Origin: Defluviitaleaceae bacterium
Lineage (GTDB): Bacteria; Bacillota; Clostridia; Lachnospirales; WQUN01
Direction: 5' to 3'
DNA: 39,489 nt
Assembly: GCA_009786685.1 (NCBI GenBank)
Contig: WQRQ01000014.1
Coordinates: 1-39,489, forward strand
Below the pieces are notes generated by a model. That model saw only the letters and a list, made by a program, of their open reading frames with translations, did not search any database and had not been told where the DNA came from. Of this stretch, positions 15,696 to 28,337 are shown piece by piece (position 1 is the first letter of the stretch; each line of letters starts with the position of its first letter). The position numbers and the translations under genes were made by a program.

Positions 15696-17033
15696 CTATA
15701 GTCCAAACGCCATGCTTGCAATCATAAAAAACACAACAAGTGCGGTACAGTCCACAATCGTCGTAATCAACGGCGCGGCCATAACAGCCGGGTCCATTTT
15801 TACCATCTTGGCCAAAATCGGTAACATACAGCCGATAGCATTGGAAACCACCAGCGTAATCACCAAGCTAAGTGTTACGACCCATGCCAAAGTAAAATTG
15901 TTGTGCATAATTACAATTCTTGCAAAATTAACCACACCAAGTACGATACTGCAAAGCAGCGCGATTCTTGTTTCGCGCCATATTAGCTTCCATATATCGG
16001 ATTTTACGATTTCGCCCAAGGCCATACCGCGGATTACCACGGTGGACGCCTGTGCGCCCGCGTTGCCGCCCGTACCCATTAGCATTGGCGTAAACGCCAC
16101 CAAAATAGCCATCTGCGCCAGCGAATCCTCGAAAACGGAAAAAACAATCCCCGCCACCGCCGCCGTAAGCATAAGTGCCAACAGCCAAATTATACGGCTT
16201 TTTGCATGGCCAAAAACACCCGTTTTCATATACGGCACGTCGGTGGGGTTTACACCCGAGAGCTTTGCAAAGTCCTCGGTGTCTTCTTCTGTGATAACGC
16301 GGATGATATCGTCTACGGTTACGATACCCGCCAGTTGGCCGCTTCTGTTTACCACGGGCATGGCAAGCAAATCATATTTGGAAAAGCTCGCCGCCAGCAC
16401 CTCGCGGTCGTCGCTCGCCGCCGCAGAAATCACATTTGTATCCATCAACTCACCGACCTTTTCGGAAAGCCGCGAGTAAAGCAATGTGTCCGCCGTAACC
16501 ACACCGATTAGCTTTCGCTCCTCGTCCACCACATAGCAGGTGTAAATAGTCTCCTTGTCTACCCCCGCCGTTCGAATGGTATGCAGCGCGTCCTTTACCG
16601 TGGCATCCGCCGACAACTCTACGATTTCCGTCGTCATAATACTGCCCGCAGAATCCTCGGGATAGTCCAAAATACGGTCTACGATTTCGCTTTTTTCTGT
16701 GCTTACGTTTTCCAAAACGCGCTTTCCTACGTCGTCAGGGACGTCTTCGATAAAGTCTACGATATCATCTACCGAGAGGTCTTCCATGATTTCCTCGACC
16801 TCTATGTCGGTTAGCTCTTCCACAAAAAGACGTTGCCGCTCCAGCGAAAGATACGAGAAAACATCGGCCGATAACTTCTCGTCATCATCCAAAAGACGGA
16901 ATACCTCGATTGCCTGTTCCTCTTCCACATGCTCCAGCGCGTCAGCGATATCCACGGCATTCATGTGCGCAAAAAGGATTAGCAAATCATCGTACTGCTT
17001 CTCGTTAATAATCTCGATTATGTTTTTATCCAT
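15696..17033 (-). CDS. mgtE: Magnesium transporter MgtE, paralog 1
   Basis: 445 residues with the full MgtE layout: an N-terminal superhelical domain (about 1-125), two CBS domains (about 130-255, VVDEERKLIGVVTADTLL and VVNRSGQLAGIVTVDDII), the plug helix, and five membrane helices from about 280. The channel signature PMLMGTGGNAGAQAST is intact, and the end DPAVMAAPLITTIVDC carries the conserved Asp and Pro of the pore. The cytoplasmic domains sense Mg2+ and close the channel. It lies six bases after a second mgtE gene, with its AGGTAG site inside that gene's end. Confidence 0.95.
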   Translation of the reverse strand: MDKNIIEIINEKQYDDLLILFAHMNAVDIADALEHVEEEQAIEVFRLLDDDEKLSADVFSYLSLERQRLFVEELTDIEVEEIMEDLSVDDIVDFIEDVPDDVGKRVLENVSTEKSEIVDRILDYPEDSAGSIMTTEIVELSADATVKDALHTIRTAGVDKETIYTCYVVDEERKLIGVVTADTLLYSRLSEKVGELMDTNVISAAASDDREVLAASFSKYDLLAMPVVNRSGQLAGIVTVDDIIRVITEEDTEDFAKLSGVNPTDVPYMKTGVFGHAKSRIIWLLALMLTAAVAGIVFSVFEDSLAQMAILVAFTPMLMGTGGNAGAQASTVVIRGMALGEIVKSDIWKLIWRETRIALLCSIVLGVVNFARIVIMHNNFTLAWVVTLSLVITLVVSNAIGCMLPILAKMVKMDPAVMAAPLITTIVDCTALVVFFMIASMAFGL

Positions 17034-17039
17034 GGATTT

Positions 17040-18380
17040 CTACCTCAATTCCGGCAACAACGCGGCGGCTATTGCAAAGTATAAAAGCAATGCAACAACG
17101 TCTGCGAGTGTTTTAATAATCGGCATAGCAAGCACGGCAGGGTCGAGCTTTAGCCTTTTTGCAATCATCGGCAGCAGGCAGCCTAAGCTCTTGGACAGCA
17201 GCACCACCGCAAGCAGCGTAAGCGTAACCACAAGGGTAAGCAAAGCCTGGTCGGGATTAAACACAAGCACCCGCACGGCATTTACAACCCCAAGCGCAAG
17301 CCCGCACAAAACCGCAACCCGTATCTCGCTCCACCAAACCTTTAAAATATCGCTAAAATGAATTTCATCCAAAGCCATGCTGCGTATAATCAGCGTAGAA
17401 GTCTGCGACCCTGCATTACCCGCAGTACCCATAAGCATAGGAATAAATGGCGAAAGCGCGGGCAAGATAGCCAGCACATCCTCCACACCGGAAATAATAA
17501 GCTCCGTCAAAATTGCCGCAAGCATAAGAATAAGAAGCCACCCCACACGCCTAAACGCGTGTCCAAAAACCCCCGTTTTAAGGTAAGGGTCTTCCGACGG
17601 CAAAATCGCCGCCATTTTTTCGAAGTCCTCCGTTGTTTCTTCTTCTACGATTTCTACGGCGTCGTCTACGGTGATAATGCCTACCATTCGGCCTTCCTTG
17701 TCCACCACGGGCAGGGAAAGAAGGTCGTATTTGCGGAATAAACGGGCGGCGTTTTCTTGGTCGTCCAGGGTGCGCGCACTTATTACATTAGGGTGCATTA
17801 TGTCGCCTACGCGCTCATGCTCCTTTGCCAAAAGCAGCATTTTTAGTGAGACTGTCCCCACAAGCAGCTTGTCCCTTCGCAGAACATAGCAGGTGTGCAG
17901 GCCTTTGATTTTTTTGTTTCGGATTTCCGCAAAGGCTTCTATCAGGTTAAAATCCTCGCGCAGCGTCATGTACTCCGTCGTCATTATGCTGCCCACGCTG
18001 TCGTCGGGATATTGCAGCAGACGGTTGATGGTTGCACGTTTTTCTGCCGTGACGCTCTTTAACACGCGGTTTACCACGTTGGCGGGCATTTCTTCTATAA
18101 AATCTACCGCATCATCGGCAAAAAGCCCTCCGACAATTTTTCCTACTTCATTGTCCGTAAGGGCTTCTACAATTATCTGTTGCTTTTCCGACTCAATATA
18201 CGCAAATACATTTGCCGCAATATCCTTAGGCAACAAACGAAAAAGCTGTATCGTCTGCTCCTTTGTCAAATCCTCAAAAATCTCACCGATATCCACCATA
18301 TTCATATTAGAAAGTTCTTTTCGCAGTTGGCCGGCATTTATCGGGTGCGTATTTATGATTTCTAAAATATTTTCATTCAT
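17040..18380 (-). CDS. mgtE: Magnesium transporter MgtE, paralog 2
   Basis: 446 residues from the ATG at 18380 (MNENILEI), which follows TAGGTG; the 15-residue upward extension has no start site. It has the same architecture as its neighbour: N-domain, CBS pair (YVLRRDKLLVGTVSLKMLL, VVDKEGRMVGIITVDDAV), plug and five helices. The pore motif is PMLMGTAGNAGSQTST. The two proteins align over their whole length but differ at many positions, so this is an old tandem duplication. I looked for an M-box Mg2+ riboswitch in the 100-base leader and did not see one. MgtE functions as a homodimer; whether these two mix is unknown. Confidence 0.94.
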   Translation of the reverse strand: MNENILEIINTHPINAGQLRKELSNMNMVDIGEIFEDLTKEQTIQLFRLLPKDIAANVFAYIESEKQQIIVEALTDNEVGKIVGGLFADDAVDFIEEMPANVVNRVLKSVTAEKRATINRLLQYPDDSVGSIMTTEYMTLREDFNLIEAFAEIRNKKIKGLHTCYVLRRDKLLVGTVSLKMLLLAKEHERVGDIMHPNVISARTLDDQENAARLFRKYDLLSLPVVDKEGRMVGIITVDDAVEIVEEETTEDFEKMAAILPSEDPYLKTGVFGHAFRRVGWLLILMLAAILTELIISGVEDVLAILPALSPFIPMLMGTAGNAGSQTSTLIIRSMALDEIHFSDILKVWWSEIRVAVLCGLALGVVNAVRVLVFNPDQALLTLVVTLTLLAVVLLSKSLGCLLPMIAKRLKLDPAVLAMPIIKTLADVVALLLYFAIAAALLPELR

Positions 18381-18433
18381 GTCTACACCTACTTTTAAAT
18401 AAGTATGCCACAAAAAAGTCTGCAAGACCAGCC

Positions 18434-18462
18434 TTGAAATGAGTTTTGCAAAATGTTATATT
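18434..18462 (+). promoter_or_regulatory. Vegetative promoter for the lipid kinase gene
   Basis: TTGAAA (18434-18439) and TATATT (18457-18462) are separated by 17 bases. The predicted transcript start near 18469 gives a short leader ending in a weak AGGTG ribosome site before the ATG at 18484. Confidence 0.6.
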
Positions 18463-18483
18463 AAGAAAAAAACAGGTGCAAAT

Positions 18484-19383
18484 ATGAAAACAATCCGTTT
18501 GCTGTATAATCCGTACTCCGGTGACAGACGTTTTAAGGACGTCTTAGACCAGTGTGCGGAAATTTTTTTTGATGCGGGATATTTAACAAGCATAATCCGC
18601 GTAACCACAGAACGCGCAATGGAAGAAGCAATAAAATCCCTAACCGACGAACACGCCCTTGTAATATCCGGCGGCGACGGAACAATAAACATGGCAATAA
18701 ACACAATGAAGCACCACAAAAAAGAAACCCCGCTTGGCATAATCCCCGCAGGCACGGCAAACGACTTTGCCACATTTTTAGAAATCCCAAAAGACCCCCG
18801 CGCCGCCGCCGAGGTAATTGCCAACGGCAAAATAATCTCCGCCGACCTGGGCTGCGCAAACGGGCAATATTTTAACAATGTATGCGGCGGCGGGCTTTTT
18901 ATAAATGTGTCGCATTCCATAGACAATTTGACAAAAAGCATCTTTGGCAAGCTCGCATACTATGTAAAAGGGCTTGGGCAACTGCCAAATGTAATGCCGC
19001 TAAAACTAAAAATATTAACGCCCCAAGCAGAGTACGAAGACGAATTTTCGTTATTTTTAGTACTAAACAGCGGCTGCTGCGGCGGGTTTAACAATATATC
19101 CCCGATAGCCTCTATCAACGACGGCCTGCTCGACTTCCTGGCCTTTCGCTCAATGTCAATCCCGGATATCGTAGGAATCCTAATAAAAATCCTGGCCGGC
19201 GAACACCTCGACGACCCAAGGGTACTATTCCTCCACGAGTCCTCCATAGAAATAAACTACCTGGGCAACGACCCCGTAGACACAGACGTAGACGGAGAAC
19301 CCGGCCCAAAAATGCCCCTGAAAATCACATGCGAAAAAGGCGCGATTAATCTAATCGTCCCGCGATACAAAAAAATCAACTGA
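18484..19383 (+). CDS. Diacylglycerol/lipid kinase, DgkB/YegS family
   Basis: 299 residues starting MKTIRLLYNPYSG. The catalytic core is visible: phosphate loop ISGGDGTIN (Gly63-Thr67), then GIIPAGTANDFA at about 94-105, which is the family's PxGTxNDFA motif. A second beta-sandwich domain follows, and the C-terminal DTDVDGEPG segment (about 271-279) carries the conserved Asp-Gly-Glu. The enzyme phosphorylates diacylglycerol or a related lipid with ATP, returning it to phospholipid synthesis. The start at 18484 is chosen because the ATG directly follows a promoter and AGGTG. Exact lipid preference is uncertain. Confidence 0.9.
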   Translation: MKTIRLLYNPYSGDRRFKDVLDQCAEIFFDAGYLTSIIRVTTERAMEEAIKSLTDEHALVISGGDGTINMAINTMKHHKKETPLGIIPAGTANDFATFLEIPKDPRAAAEVIANGKIISADLGCANGQYFNNVCGGGLFINVSHSIDNLTKSIFGKLAYYVKGLGQLPNVMPLKLKILTPQAEYEDEFSLFLVLNSGCCGGFNNISPIASINDGLLDFLAFRSMSIPDIVGILIKILAGEHLDDPRVLFLHESSIEINYLGNDPVDTDVDGEPGPKMPLKITCEKGAINLIVPRYKKIN

Positions 19384-19403
19384 TGGTAATTTACCACCAG
19401 TTG
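19377..19403. terminator. Hairpin between the convergent lipid kinase and sigK fragment
   Basis: CAACTG (19377-19382) pairs with CAGTTG (19398-19403) and TGGT (19384-19387) with ACCA (19393-19396). The kinase stop codon lies inside the stem. There is no long T-tract on either side, so it is a plausible but weak bidirectional terminator. Confidence 0.45.
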
Positions 19404-19409
19404 AAGATT

Positions 19410-19787
19410 TCATACGCCCTCGGCCATCTCCTTTCGGAGCTTGCCAAGGGCTTTTTTTTCTATGCGGGATACATAGCTACGACTGATATCCAGCACTCCT
19501 GCGATTTCTCGCTGGGTCATTTCTTCCATTTCCGGGCCTAGGCCATAGCGCATTGTTATTACTGTTTTTTCTCGCCCGTATAGTATTTTGTATACTGACT
19601 CGCGTAATTTTTTTAGTTGTATTTTTACACTTACTTGGTCGGAGATGTCTTCTTTTTCGTCGGCAAGTTTGTCTTCTACTCGTACTTCGTTGCCTTCACG
19701 GTCTACGCCTACTATGTCTTGCAGGTAAATGTCTCCCGTGGTTTTTTTTATGGCTCTTATGTGCATTAGGATTTCATTTGCTATCAC
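19410..19787 (-). pseudogene. sigK: 3' half of split sigma-K gene (sigK C-terminal fragment)
   Basis: 125 codons. From its third codon on, the protein matches the C-terminal half of sporulation sigma-K: ANEILMHIRAIKKT, a DIVGVDREGNEV segment, then region 4 with REKTVITMRYGLG and the helix-turn-helix MTQREIAGVLDISRSYVSRI. Regions 2 and the N-terminus are absent; full sigma-K is about 235-240 residues. The homology starts exactly at an AATGA motif (19774-19778, minus strand), the core reported for the skin crossover in Bacillus subtilis, 14 bases after the stop of a large serine recombinase. This is therefore the sigK 3' part left by an intervening element, restorable by excision in the mother cell, rather than simple decay. 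The nominal GTG start at 19787 is probably never used. Confidence 0.88.
19774..19778 (-). other. Putative crossover core of the sigK-intervening element (attachment site half)
   Basis: AATGA on the minus strand, in the codons AAT GAA of ...ANEIL. Sigma-K similarity starts immediately on its downstream side, while upstream bases belong to the recombinase flank. The same five bases are the recombination core in the B. subtilis skin element (from memory). Confidence 0.6.
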
Positions 19788-19801
19788 CGATAAAAGGTAA
19801 C

Positions 19802-23265
<3,464 letters not shown>

Positions 23266-23269
<4 letters not shown>

Positions 23270-24501
23270 TTTTCCACCACCCTTATTGTTATGCTTTTGG
23301 TGTTTTCCAAGAAGGCTTTTGTAATGCTTACCCGCTCCATTTCTCCCGGGGTCATGTGTCCTCGTTTTAATTCTATGATTTTTTCGTCATTATCTATTTC
23401 TATGACGGCACTTTCGTACTTTGAACGGATTCTGAAAAAAACATCGCATTTTTCTATATTTGACGGTCTTATTTTTTGCGGAACGGTATAGGAAACACCG
23501 TCGCCTGCTGTTACATCCACCGTTTTTAATGCTTCCGATTTATTAAACATTGCCGCCGCACGTCCTGCGATTAATGCCTCGGCAGAAGCAAAATCCACAA
23601 GGTCGTGTACATGGACAACATTGCCCGCAGCGAATATCCCCGGGATACTCGTTTCGCGGTTTTCGTAAACAATCGGCCCGCCTGTGCGTTGGTCGATTTC
23701 GGCGTTGGCTTCTCGGGAGAGTTCGTTTTCGGGGATAAGCCCTACGGAAAGCAATAATGCGTCGCATTCCCAGAGCTTTTCCGTCCCCGCAATCGGCTTT
23801 AGGTCTGCCCCTACCTGCGATACCCAAACACCCTCTACGCGGTCGCGCCCCTTTACTGCCGTTACGGTGTGGCTCAAGTGCAGCGGTATTCCGTAATCAT
23901 CAAGGCATTGCGCAATATTTCGCTTTAACCCGCCGGAATAGGGCATTAGCTCAAACACGGCTGGCACTGTCCCGCCCTCGAGGGCGATACGCCGCGCCAT
24001 TATCAGCCCGATATCACCCGAGCCTAATATGCAAATTTTACGCCCCACCATATATCCGTCTACATTAATAAGCCGCTGTGCCGCGCCCGCCGTAAAAACC
24101 CCTGCGGGACGGTCGCCCGCAAGCCCGATTGCACCTGCGGTACGTTCTCGGCAGCCCATGCAAAGGACGATTGCGTTTGCTTTTAGTTCCATGTAGCCGT
24201 CCCGAGGATTCATTGCAGTAACTACTTTGTCCGAGTTTATCGACAAAACCATTGTATCGGTTTTTATTTCAATCCCTGTGTTGGTGAGCATTTCCAAGGC
24301 GCGCTCTGCGTACTCGGGTCCTGTTAGTTCTTCCTTAAACATATGCAGCCCAAACCCGCTGTGAATGCATTGATTTAAAATGCCGCCCGTTACCTTGTCG
24401 CGCTCCAGCACAAGAACACTTTTTGCACCCGCGCCCTTAGCCGCCGCCGCCGAAAATAATCCCGCAGGGCCACCGCCTATTACGATTACATCGTAGGTCA
24501 T
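23266..24501 (-). CDS. NAD(P)/FAD-dependent oxidoreductase, GlpB-like partner
   Basis: 411 residues. The N-terminal FAD-binding Rossmann motif VIVIGGGPAGLFSAAAA is at 5-21. A second nucleotide-binding motif, ICILGSGDIGLIMARRIALEGG, lies near 155-176, and the ATG-type motif TSIPGIFAAGNVVHVHD is near 295-311. CMGCRERTAGA near 114-124 is characteristic of the pyridine nucleotide-disulfide-type flavoproteins in GlpA/DUF1667 clusters. The last 90 residues are an extra beta-rich domain. It overlaps both neighbours by ATGA junctions, so it is made in step with them. It probably passes electrons from glycerol-3-phosphate oxidation to an unknown acceptor. Confidence 0.88.
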
Positions 24502-25928
24502 TTCGTCACCCCTTTTATTCCCGTTATGATATAGGAGCCTTCGCGGTCTTTTAAAACCTCCTGCGGGGTTTTGTTAAAGTGATTGGCGATAAGCTCTATA
24601 ATCCGAGGCGAACAAAATCCACCCTGACACCGCCCCATCCCCGCATGACATCTGCGCTTTACGCCGTCAACGGTAGTCGGTGGTATTGGCGAGTTAAAGG
24701 CTTCGAGGATTTCGCCCTCTGTTATGCTTTCGCAGCGGCATACTATGCGCCCGTAGGTGGGGTTTTTGCGTATGATTTCTGCACGTTTTTCTGCGTCGCA
24801 ATATCTGAAGCGTATAACGCGACGCTTATCAATAAAATTTTCTTTTAACGAAAGCTTATGTCCCGAAGCCTCCATCATGCGAATTAATTCTTCGGCTATT
24901 GCAGGGGCGGCCGATAGCCCCGGGGATTTTATCCCTGCAAGGTCGTAAAAATCTTTTTTTGCTTCGCGGATTATAAAGTCGTCAATATCTGTTATGGCGC
25001 GGATTCCCGCAAAATTGCGTATGTTTTCTCGTTTGTTTAGTCCCGTTACGGATTTTTCGGCCACCCTCCATACATGCTCCAGCGTTTGAAAATCCGTGGC
25101 CGCGTCGTCGGGATTGTTAGCGTTTTTACTGCTTGGCCCTATGAGAAGGTTTCCATGAACAGTTGGCGTTACCATAATGCCCTTGCCAAATTTATTTGGG
25201 CATTGAAAAATAGTACGCGAAACAGCTTTGCCCGCTGTTTTATCCAATAAATAATACTGCCCCCTGCTCGGTGTAATTTTAAAATCGGGCTTTTGCAAAT
25301 AGCCATGCACCTCGTCGGCATAAAGCCCTGCGGCATTTACGATAGCCTTTGTTTGAATTTCGCCGTCAGATGTTGTGACAGAGTAGCCGCCGTCGATTGC
25401 TTTGATTTGTGTAACGTCTTTGCCCAGGCTGAAATTAACTCCGTTTCGTGCCGCTGTTTCTGCCAGCGCGACGGCAAAATCCCACGGAGATATAATCGCC
25501 GCAGTCGGTACGTTAAGCGCGTAGGTTACGTCTTGCGACAGACGAGGCTCCATTTCGCGGGCTTTGTCGCCCGAGATTATTTCCAAGCCTTGGACTTTAT
25601 TTTCCACTCCGTTGCGATATAGTTTTTCGAGTATAGCTTTGTCGTTTTGGTCGAAGCTTACGACAAAAGCCCCGTTTTGTTTATAGTGTATATCCAGTTT
25701 TTCACACAGTCCGCGTGTAAGCTCGCTCCCGCGAACATTTAGCCTTGCCATAAGCGTACCCGGCTCGGGGTCAAAGCCTGCATGGATTAGCCCACTGTTT
25801 GCGCGGGTAGTTTCTCCTGCGATGTCGTTTAGTCGGTCAACTGCCGTTACCTTGAGGTTGTAGCGCGAAAGCTCGTATGCCGCCGCTACCCCTACAATCC
25901 CGCACCCGATTATGAGAACATCAAGCAT
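24498..25928 (-). CDS. GlpA-like FAD-dependent glycerol-3-phosphate dehydrogenase with BFD-type iron-sulfur domain
   Basis: 476 residues. The DAO-fold N-terminus has the FAD motif VLIIGCGIVGVAAAYELSR at 4-22, followed by GETTRANSGLIHAGFDPEPG, which is typical of GlpA/LhgO enzymes. The C-terminus carries a BFD-like [2Fe-2S] domain with CRCESITEGEI and RRCHAGMGRCQGGFC, giving the four-Cys pattern. The protein likely oxidises glycerol-3-phosphate to dihydroxyacetone phosphate, given glpK downstream; 2-hydroxyacid oxidation is the alternative. It overlaps the preceding hydrogenase-like gene by eight bases. Confidence 0.88.
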   Translation of the reverse strand: MLDVLIIGCGIVGVAAAYELSRYNLKVTAVDRLNDIAGETTRANSGLIHAGFDPEPGTLMARLNVRGSELTRGLCEKLDIHYKQNGAFVVSFDQNDKAILEKLYRNGVENKVQGLEIISGDKAREMEPRLSQDVTYALNVPTAAIISPWDFAVALAETAARNGVNFSLGKDVTQIKAIDGGYSVTTSDGEIQTKAIVNAAGLYADEVHGYLQKPDFKITPSRGQYYLLDKTAGKAVSRTIFQCPNKFGKGIMVTPTVHGNLLIGPSSKNANNPDDAATDFQTLEHVWRVAEKSVTGLNKRENIRNFAGIRAITDIDDFIIREAKKDFYDLAGIKSPGLSAAPAIAEELIRMMEASGHKLSLKENFIDKRRVIRFRYCDAEKRAEIIRKNPTYGRIVCRCESITEGEILEAFNSPIPPTTVDGVKRRCHAGMGRCQGGFCSPRIIELIANHFNKTPQEVLKDREGSYIITGIKGVTK

Positions 25929-27156
25929 AGGATTTTACCCCCTTTTTTACACAGTTTTCGGCATGGTTAATTCCCTTGGCGACGGCTACCGCCATTTCTT
26001 GGCAGGTCTTGTAGCCACATGCGCGGCAATCCGTGACACGATACTCATGCGATGGCTTATCCAATGCCGCAAATGCATTTTCAACCTCGTGGCGGTCTAC
26101 AAAGATTTCCATGATTTTTTTAGGGGTGTATTTTCTGAGAAAATCATCTAATTTTAATTCCTTGTCAAACATAGAAAAGTCCGTTGCTTCCTTTGGAAGC
26201 TTATGCATGAATTTATCAATGGCATATTCCTCCGACGGGCAAGCCCCCGGCCCGGAGTTGCAACCGCCGCAGCAGCTTAAAATATCCACAAGCAAAGGGC
26301 TGTCGCTTCTTTCATTTACATATTTATGCAAAAAGGAAGAGGCGCGTGGTTGTCCTTCTATTTTAAAAATCCACTGCCCCTTTATATGCTGCTCGATATT
26401 TGCTTTAAGGCCTCCCGGCATAGGAAAAACCGCACCCAAGCCATGGGGTGGGTTATCATACTCGGCGGGTGCTGATTTACGGTAATCCACATTTAATTCT
26501 TCCAATACCTCCAACAGCTTCTTGAATGTAATGTTGTACTCAATCAGTCCGTTTGTATTGGGGTCATCAAACTCGTCGCCCTTTGCAATGCATGGGGAAA
26601 GTAGCGCGTATGAGCCGCCTATATTTTTGTATTTTTTCATATACATGGCGGCGCATATTGCGGGACTGTGTATAGGTGCTAAACGACTTAGCAATTCGGG
26701 GACATAATGTTCAATGTAATTTACAATAGAAGGGCAGGGCTGAGCGATAAGCCCCTCCGCGCCTTTTGACTCTATGTAGCGCAAATATCCCCATGTGCAA
26801 ATATCCGCCCCGTACGACGCGTCATAAACCCTGTTTACCCCAATGGATTTTAGATAACCTAATAATCGCTGCCACTCCGTAACATTACAGCGCAGGGCAG
26901 GCGCAACAATTAAAGAAATATCCTTGCCCGCCTTGATATCTTCCAAAAAGCGGCTTGTGTCGTCTTTATAATCCCTTGCGTCATGGGTGCAGACACGCAG
27001 GCATTCTCCGCATGTAATGCATTTTGTGCCGTCTACATATACTTTGTTTATTCCGTTTTTTATTTGTGCGATATTTGCTTCATTGCAAGGGCAGCTTTGA
27101 ATACAGAGATTGCAGCCTACACAGCCTTCTTTTGTGAAAACTTTTCCGTTGTTCAC
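25921..27156 (-). CDS. FeFe-hydrogenase-like iron-sulfur protein (sensory/group D-like)
   Basis: 411 residues. Two [4Fe-4S] ferredoxin motifs lead (CVGCNLCIQSCPC at 12-24, CITCGECLRVC at 46-56). The hydrogenase H-cluster domain follows: loop 1 QPCPSIVNYIE (Cys141), loop 2 SPCIAKGDEF (Cys189), loop 3 LSCCGGCNSGPG (Cys295, Cys299). These four Cys align with the [4Fe-4S] ligands of active FeFe-hydrogenases. The adjacent proton-relay Cys of the TSCCP motif is Pro140 here. The C-terminus has an extra cysteine cluster (DCRACGYKTC). The protein lacks the PAS and phosphatase or kinase parts of known sensory hydrogenases. It lies 17 bases after galK and overlaps the GlpA-like gene, suggesting redox sensing or electron transfer for glycerol oxidation. 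Confidence 0.8.
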   Translation of the reverse strand: MNNGKVFTKEGCVGCNLCIQSCPCNEANIAQIKNGINKVYVDGTKCITCGECLRVCTHDARDYKDDTSRFLEDIKAGKDISLIVAPALRCNVTEWQRLLGYLKSIGVNRVYDASYGADICTWGYLRYIESKGAEGLIAQPCPSIVNYIEHYVPELLSRLAPIHSPAICAAMYMKKYKNIGGSYALLSPCIAKGDEFDDPNTNGLIEYNITFKKLLEVLEELNVDYRKSAPAEYDNPPHGLGAVFPMPGGLKANIEQHIKGQWIFKIEGQPRASSFLHKYVNERSDSPLLVDILSCCGGCNSGPGACPSEEYAIDKFMHKLPKEATDFSMFDKELKLDDFLRKYTPKKIMEIFVDRHEVENAFAALDKPSHEYRVTDCRACGYKTCQEMAVAVAKGINHAENCVKKGVKSYA

Positions 27157-27173
27157 TAAAATCCCATCCTTTT

Positions 27174-28313
27174 TTACAGGTTAACTTCTACGGCTCCCTC
27201 TCCGCTTTCTTGTACGTACATGCCGGGAGAATATCCTATTCCGTTTGTATAGGCATCGCTTACGGCGTTTATAAAATCAGGTATATCAGTCTCTTTTACA
27301 AGGGCTATTGCACAGCCGCCAAAGCCTGCGCCTGTCATTCGCGCACCTACGCAGCAGGCATGTTTGATTGCTTCTTCTACAATGGTATCAAGCTCAACAC
27401 AGGAAACCTCGTAATCGTCACGCAGAGAAATATGCGAAGCCGTAAGCAACTCCCCAAGCTTGGATATATCGCCGTCTTTTAAAGCTTCTTCTGCTTGGTT
27501 TACTCTATGGTTTTCGTGGATAACATGCCTTGCGCGTTTTTGTAGAGTATTGTCTAATTTATTTTCTTGCAAAGCGAAGTCTTGCGGGTTTAGCTTTGTT
27601 AGATACTCCACGTTTAAAAGCTTTGCTGCTTGCTCGCATTCTGCCCTGCGTTCGTTATATTTTGATTCGTTAAGCTTGCGCTTTTTATTTGTATCCATGA
27701 TAACAAATTTGTAATCTCCAAGGCTTAAAGGCACATATCTGTATTGCAGGCTGTCACAGTGAAGATGAATTGCCATGCCTTTTTTGCCCATACCTATAGC
27801 AAACTGGTCCATAATGCCACAGTTTACGTCACAAAATTGGTTTTCGGCACGCTGGGCAAGCTTTACAAGGCTTATCATGTCGTAGCCCAAAGAAAATGCG
27901 CTGTTAAGCGCGACAGCCGTGGCAAGCTCAAGGGAAGCGGAAGAAGATAAGCCCGCACCGCTTATATTGCCGGAAAACAGCACATCAAAGCCGCCTAACG
28001 TATGGCCGTCTTTTTGCATAAAATGCACAATGCCTTTGGGATAGTTTGCCCAGTCATGTTGGGGGTTGTAGGTTATTTCGTTTAAGGGCAATTGAATAAC
28101 ACCGTTTACATTTGTGCTGGCAAAGCGGGCAATATTATCCGGTCGTTTTCTGATTACGGCATATGTTCCGATGGTTAGGGCAAAGGGCATAACATATCCG
28201 CCGTTATAATCTATATGCTCACCAATAATATTTGCACGCGCCGGCGCATGAAAATATCTTATCGCCTCGTCCGAATCACCAAAATTTTTTATAAAAGTTT
28301 GTTTTAAGTTCAT
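27174..28313 (-). CDS. galK: Galactokinase
   Basis: 379 residues, the usual length for bacterial GalK. GHMP-kinase motifs are in place: substrate motif ARANIIGEHIDYNGG at 25-39, ATP loop GAGLSSSASLELATA at 119-133, and motif 3 GARMTGAGFGGCAIAL near 340. The catalytic Asp is in NCGIMDQFAIG. It phosphorylates galactose released by the beta- and alpha-galactosidases encoded just upstream. The remaining Leloir genes galT and galE are not in the window. It begins 24 bases after the melA stop. Confidence 0.96.
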   Translation of the reverse strand: MNLKQTFIKNFGDSDEAIRYFHAPARANIIGEHIDYNGGYVMPFALTIGTYAVIRKRPDNIARFASTNVNGVIQLPLNEITYNPQHDWANYPKGIVHFMQKDGHTLGGFDVLFSGNISGAGLSSSASLELATAVALNSAFSLGYDMISLVKLAQRAENQFCDVNCGIMDQFAIGMGKKGMAIHLHCDSLQYRYVPLSLGDYKFVIMDTNKKRKLNESKYNERRAECEQAAKLLNVEYLTKLNPQDFALQENKLDNTLQKRARHVIHENHRVNQAEEALKDGDISKLGELLTASHISLRDDYEVSCVELDTIVEEAIKHACCVGARMTGAGFGGCAIALVKETDIPDFINAVSDAYTNGIGYSPGMYVQESGEGAVEVNL

Positions 28314-28337
28314 GTTTTTTTCCTCCCAAAAGCTCCT

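Noticed and set aside
18381-18483. M-box magnesium riboswitch before the mgtE pair
   Set aside because: The leader is only about 100 bases and I could not find the conserved M-box core or an associated terminator.
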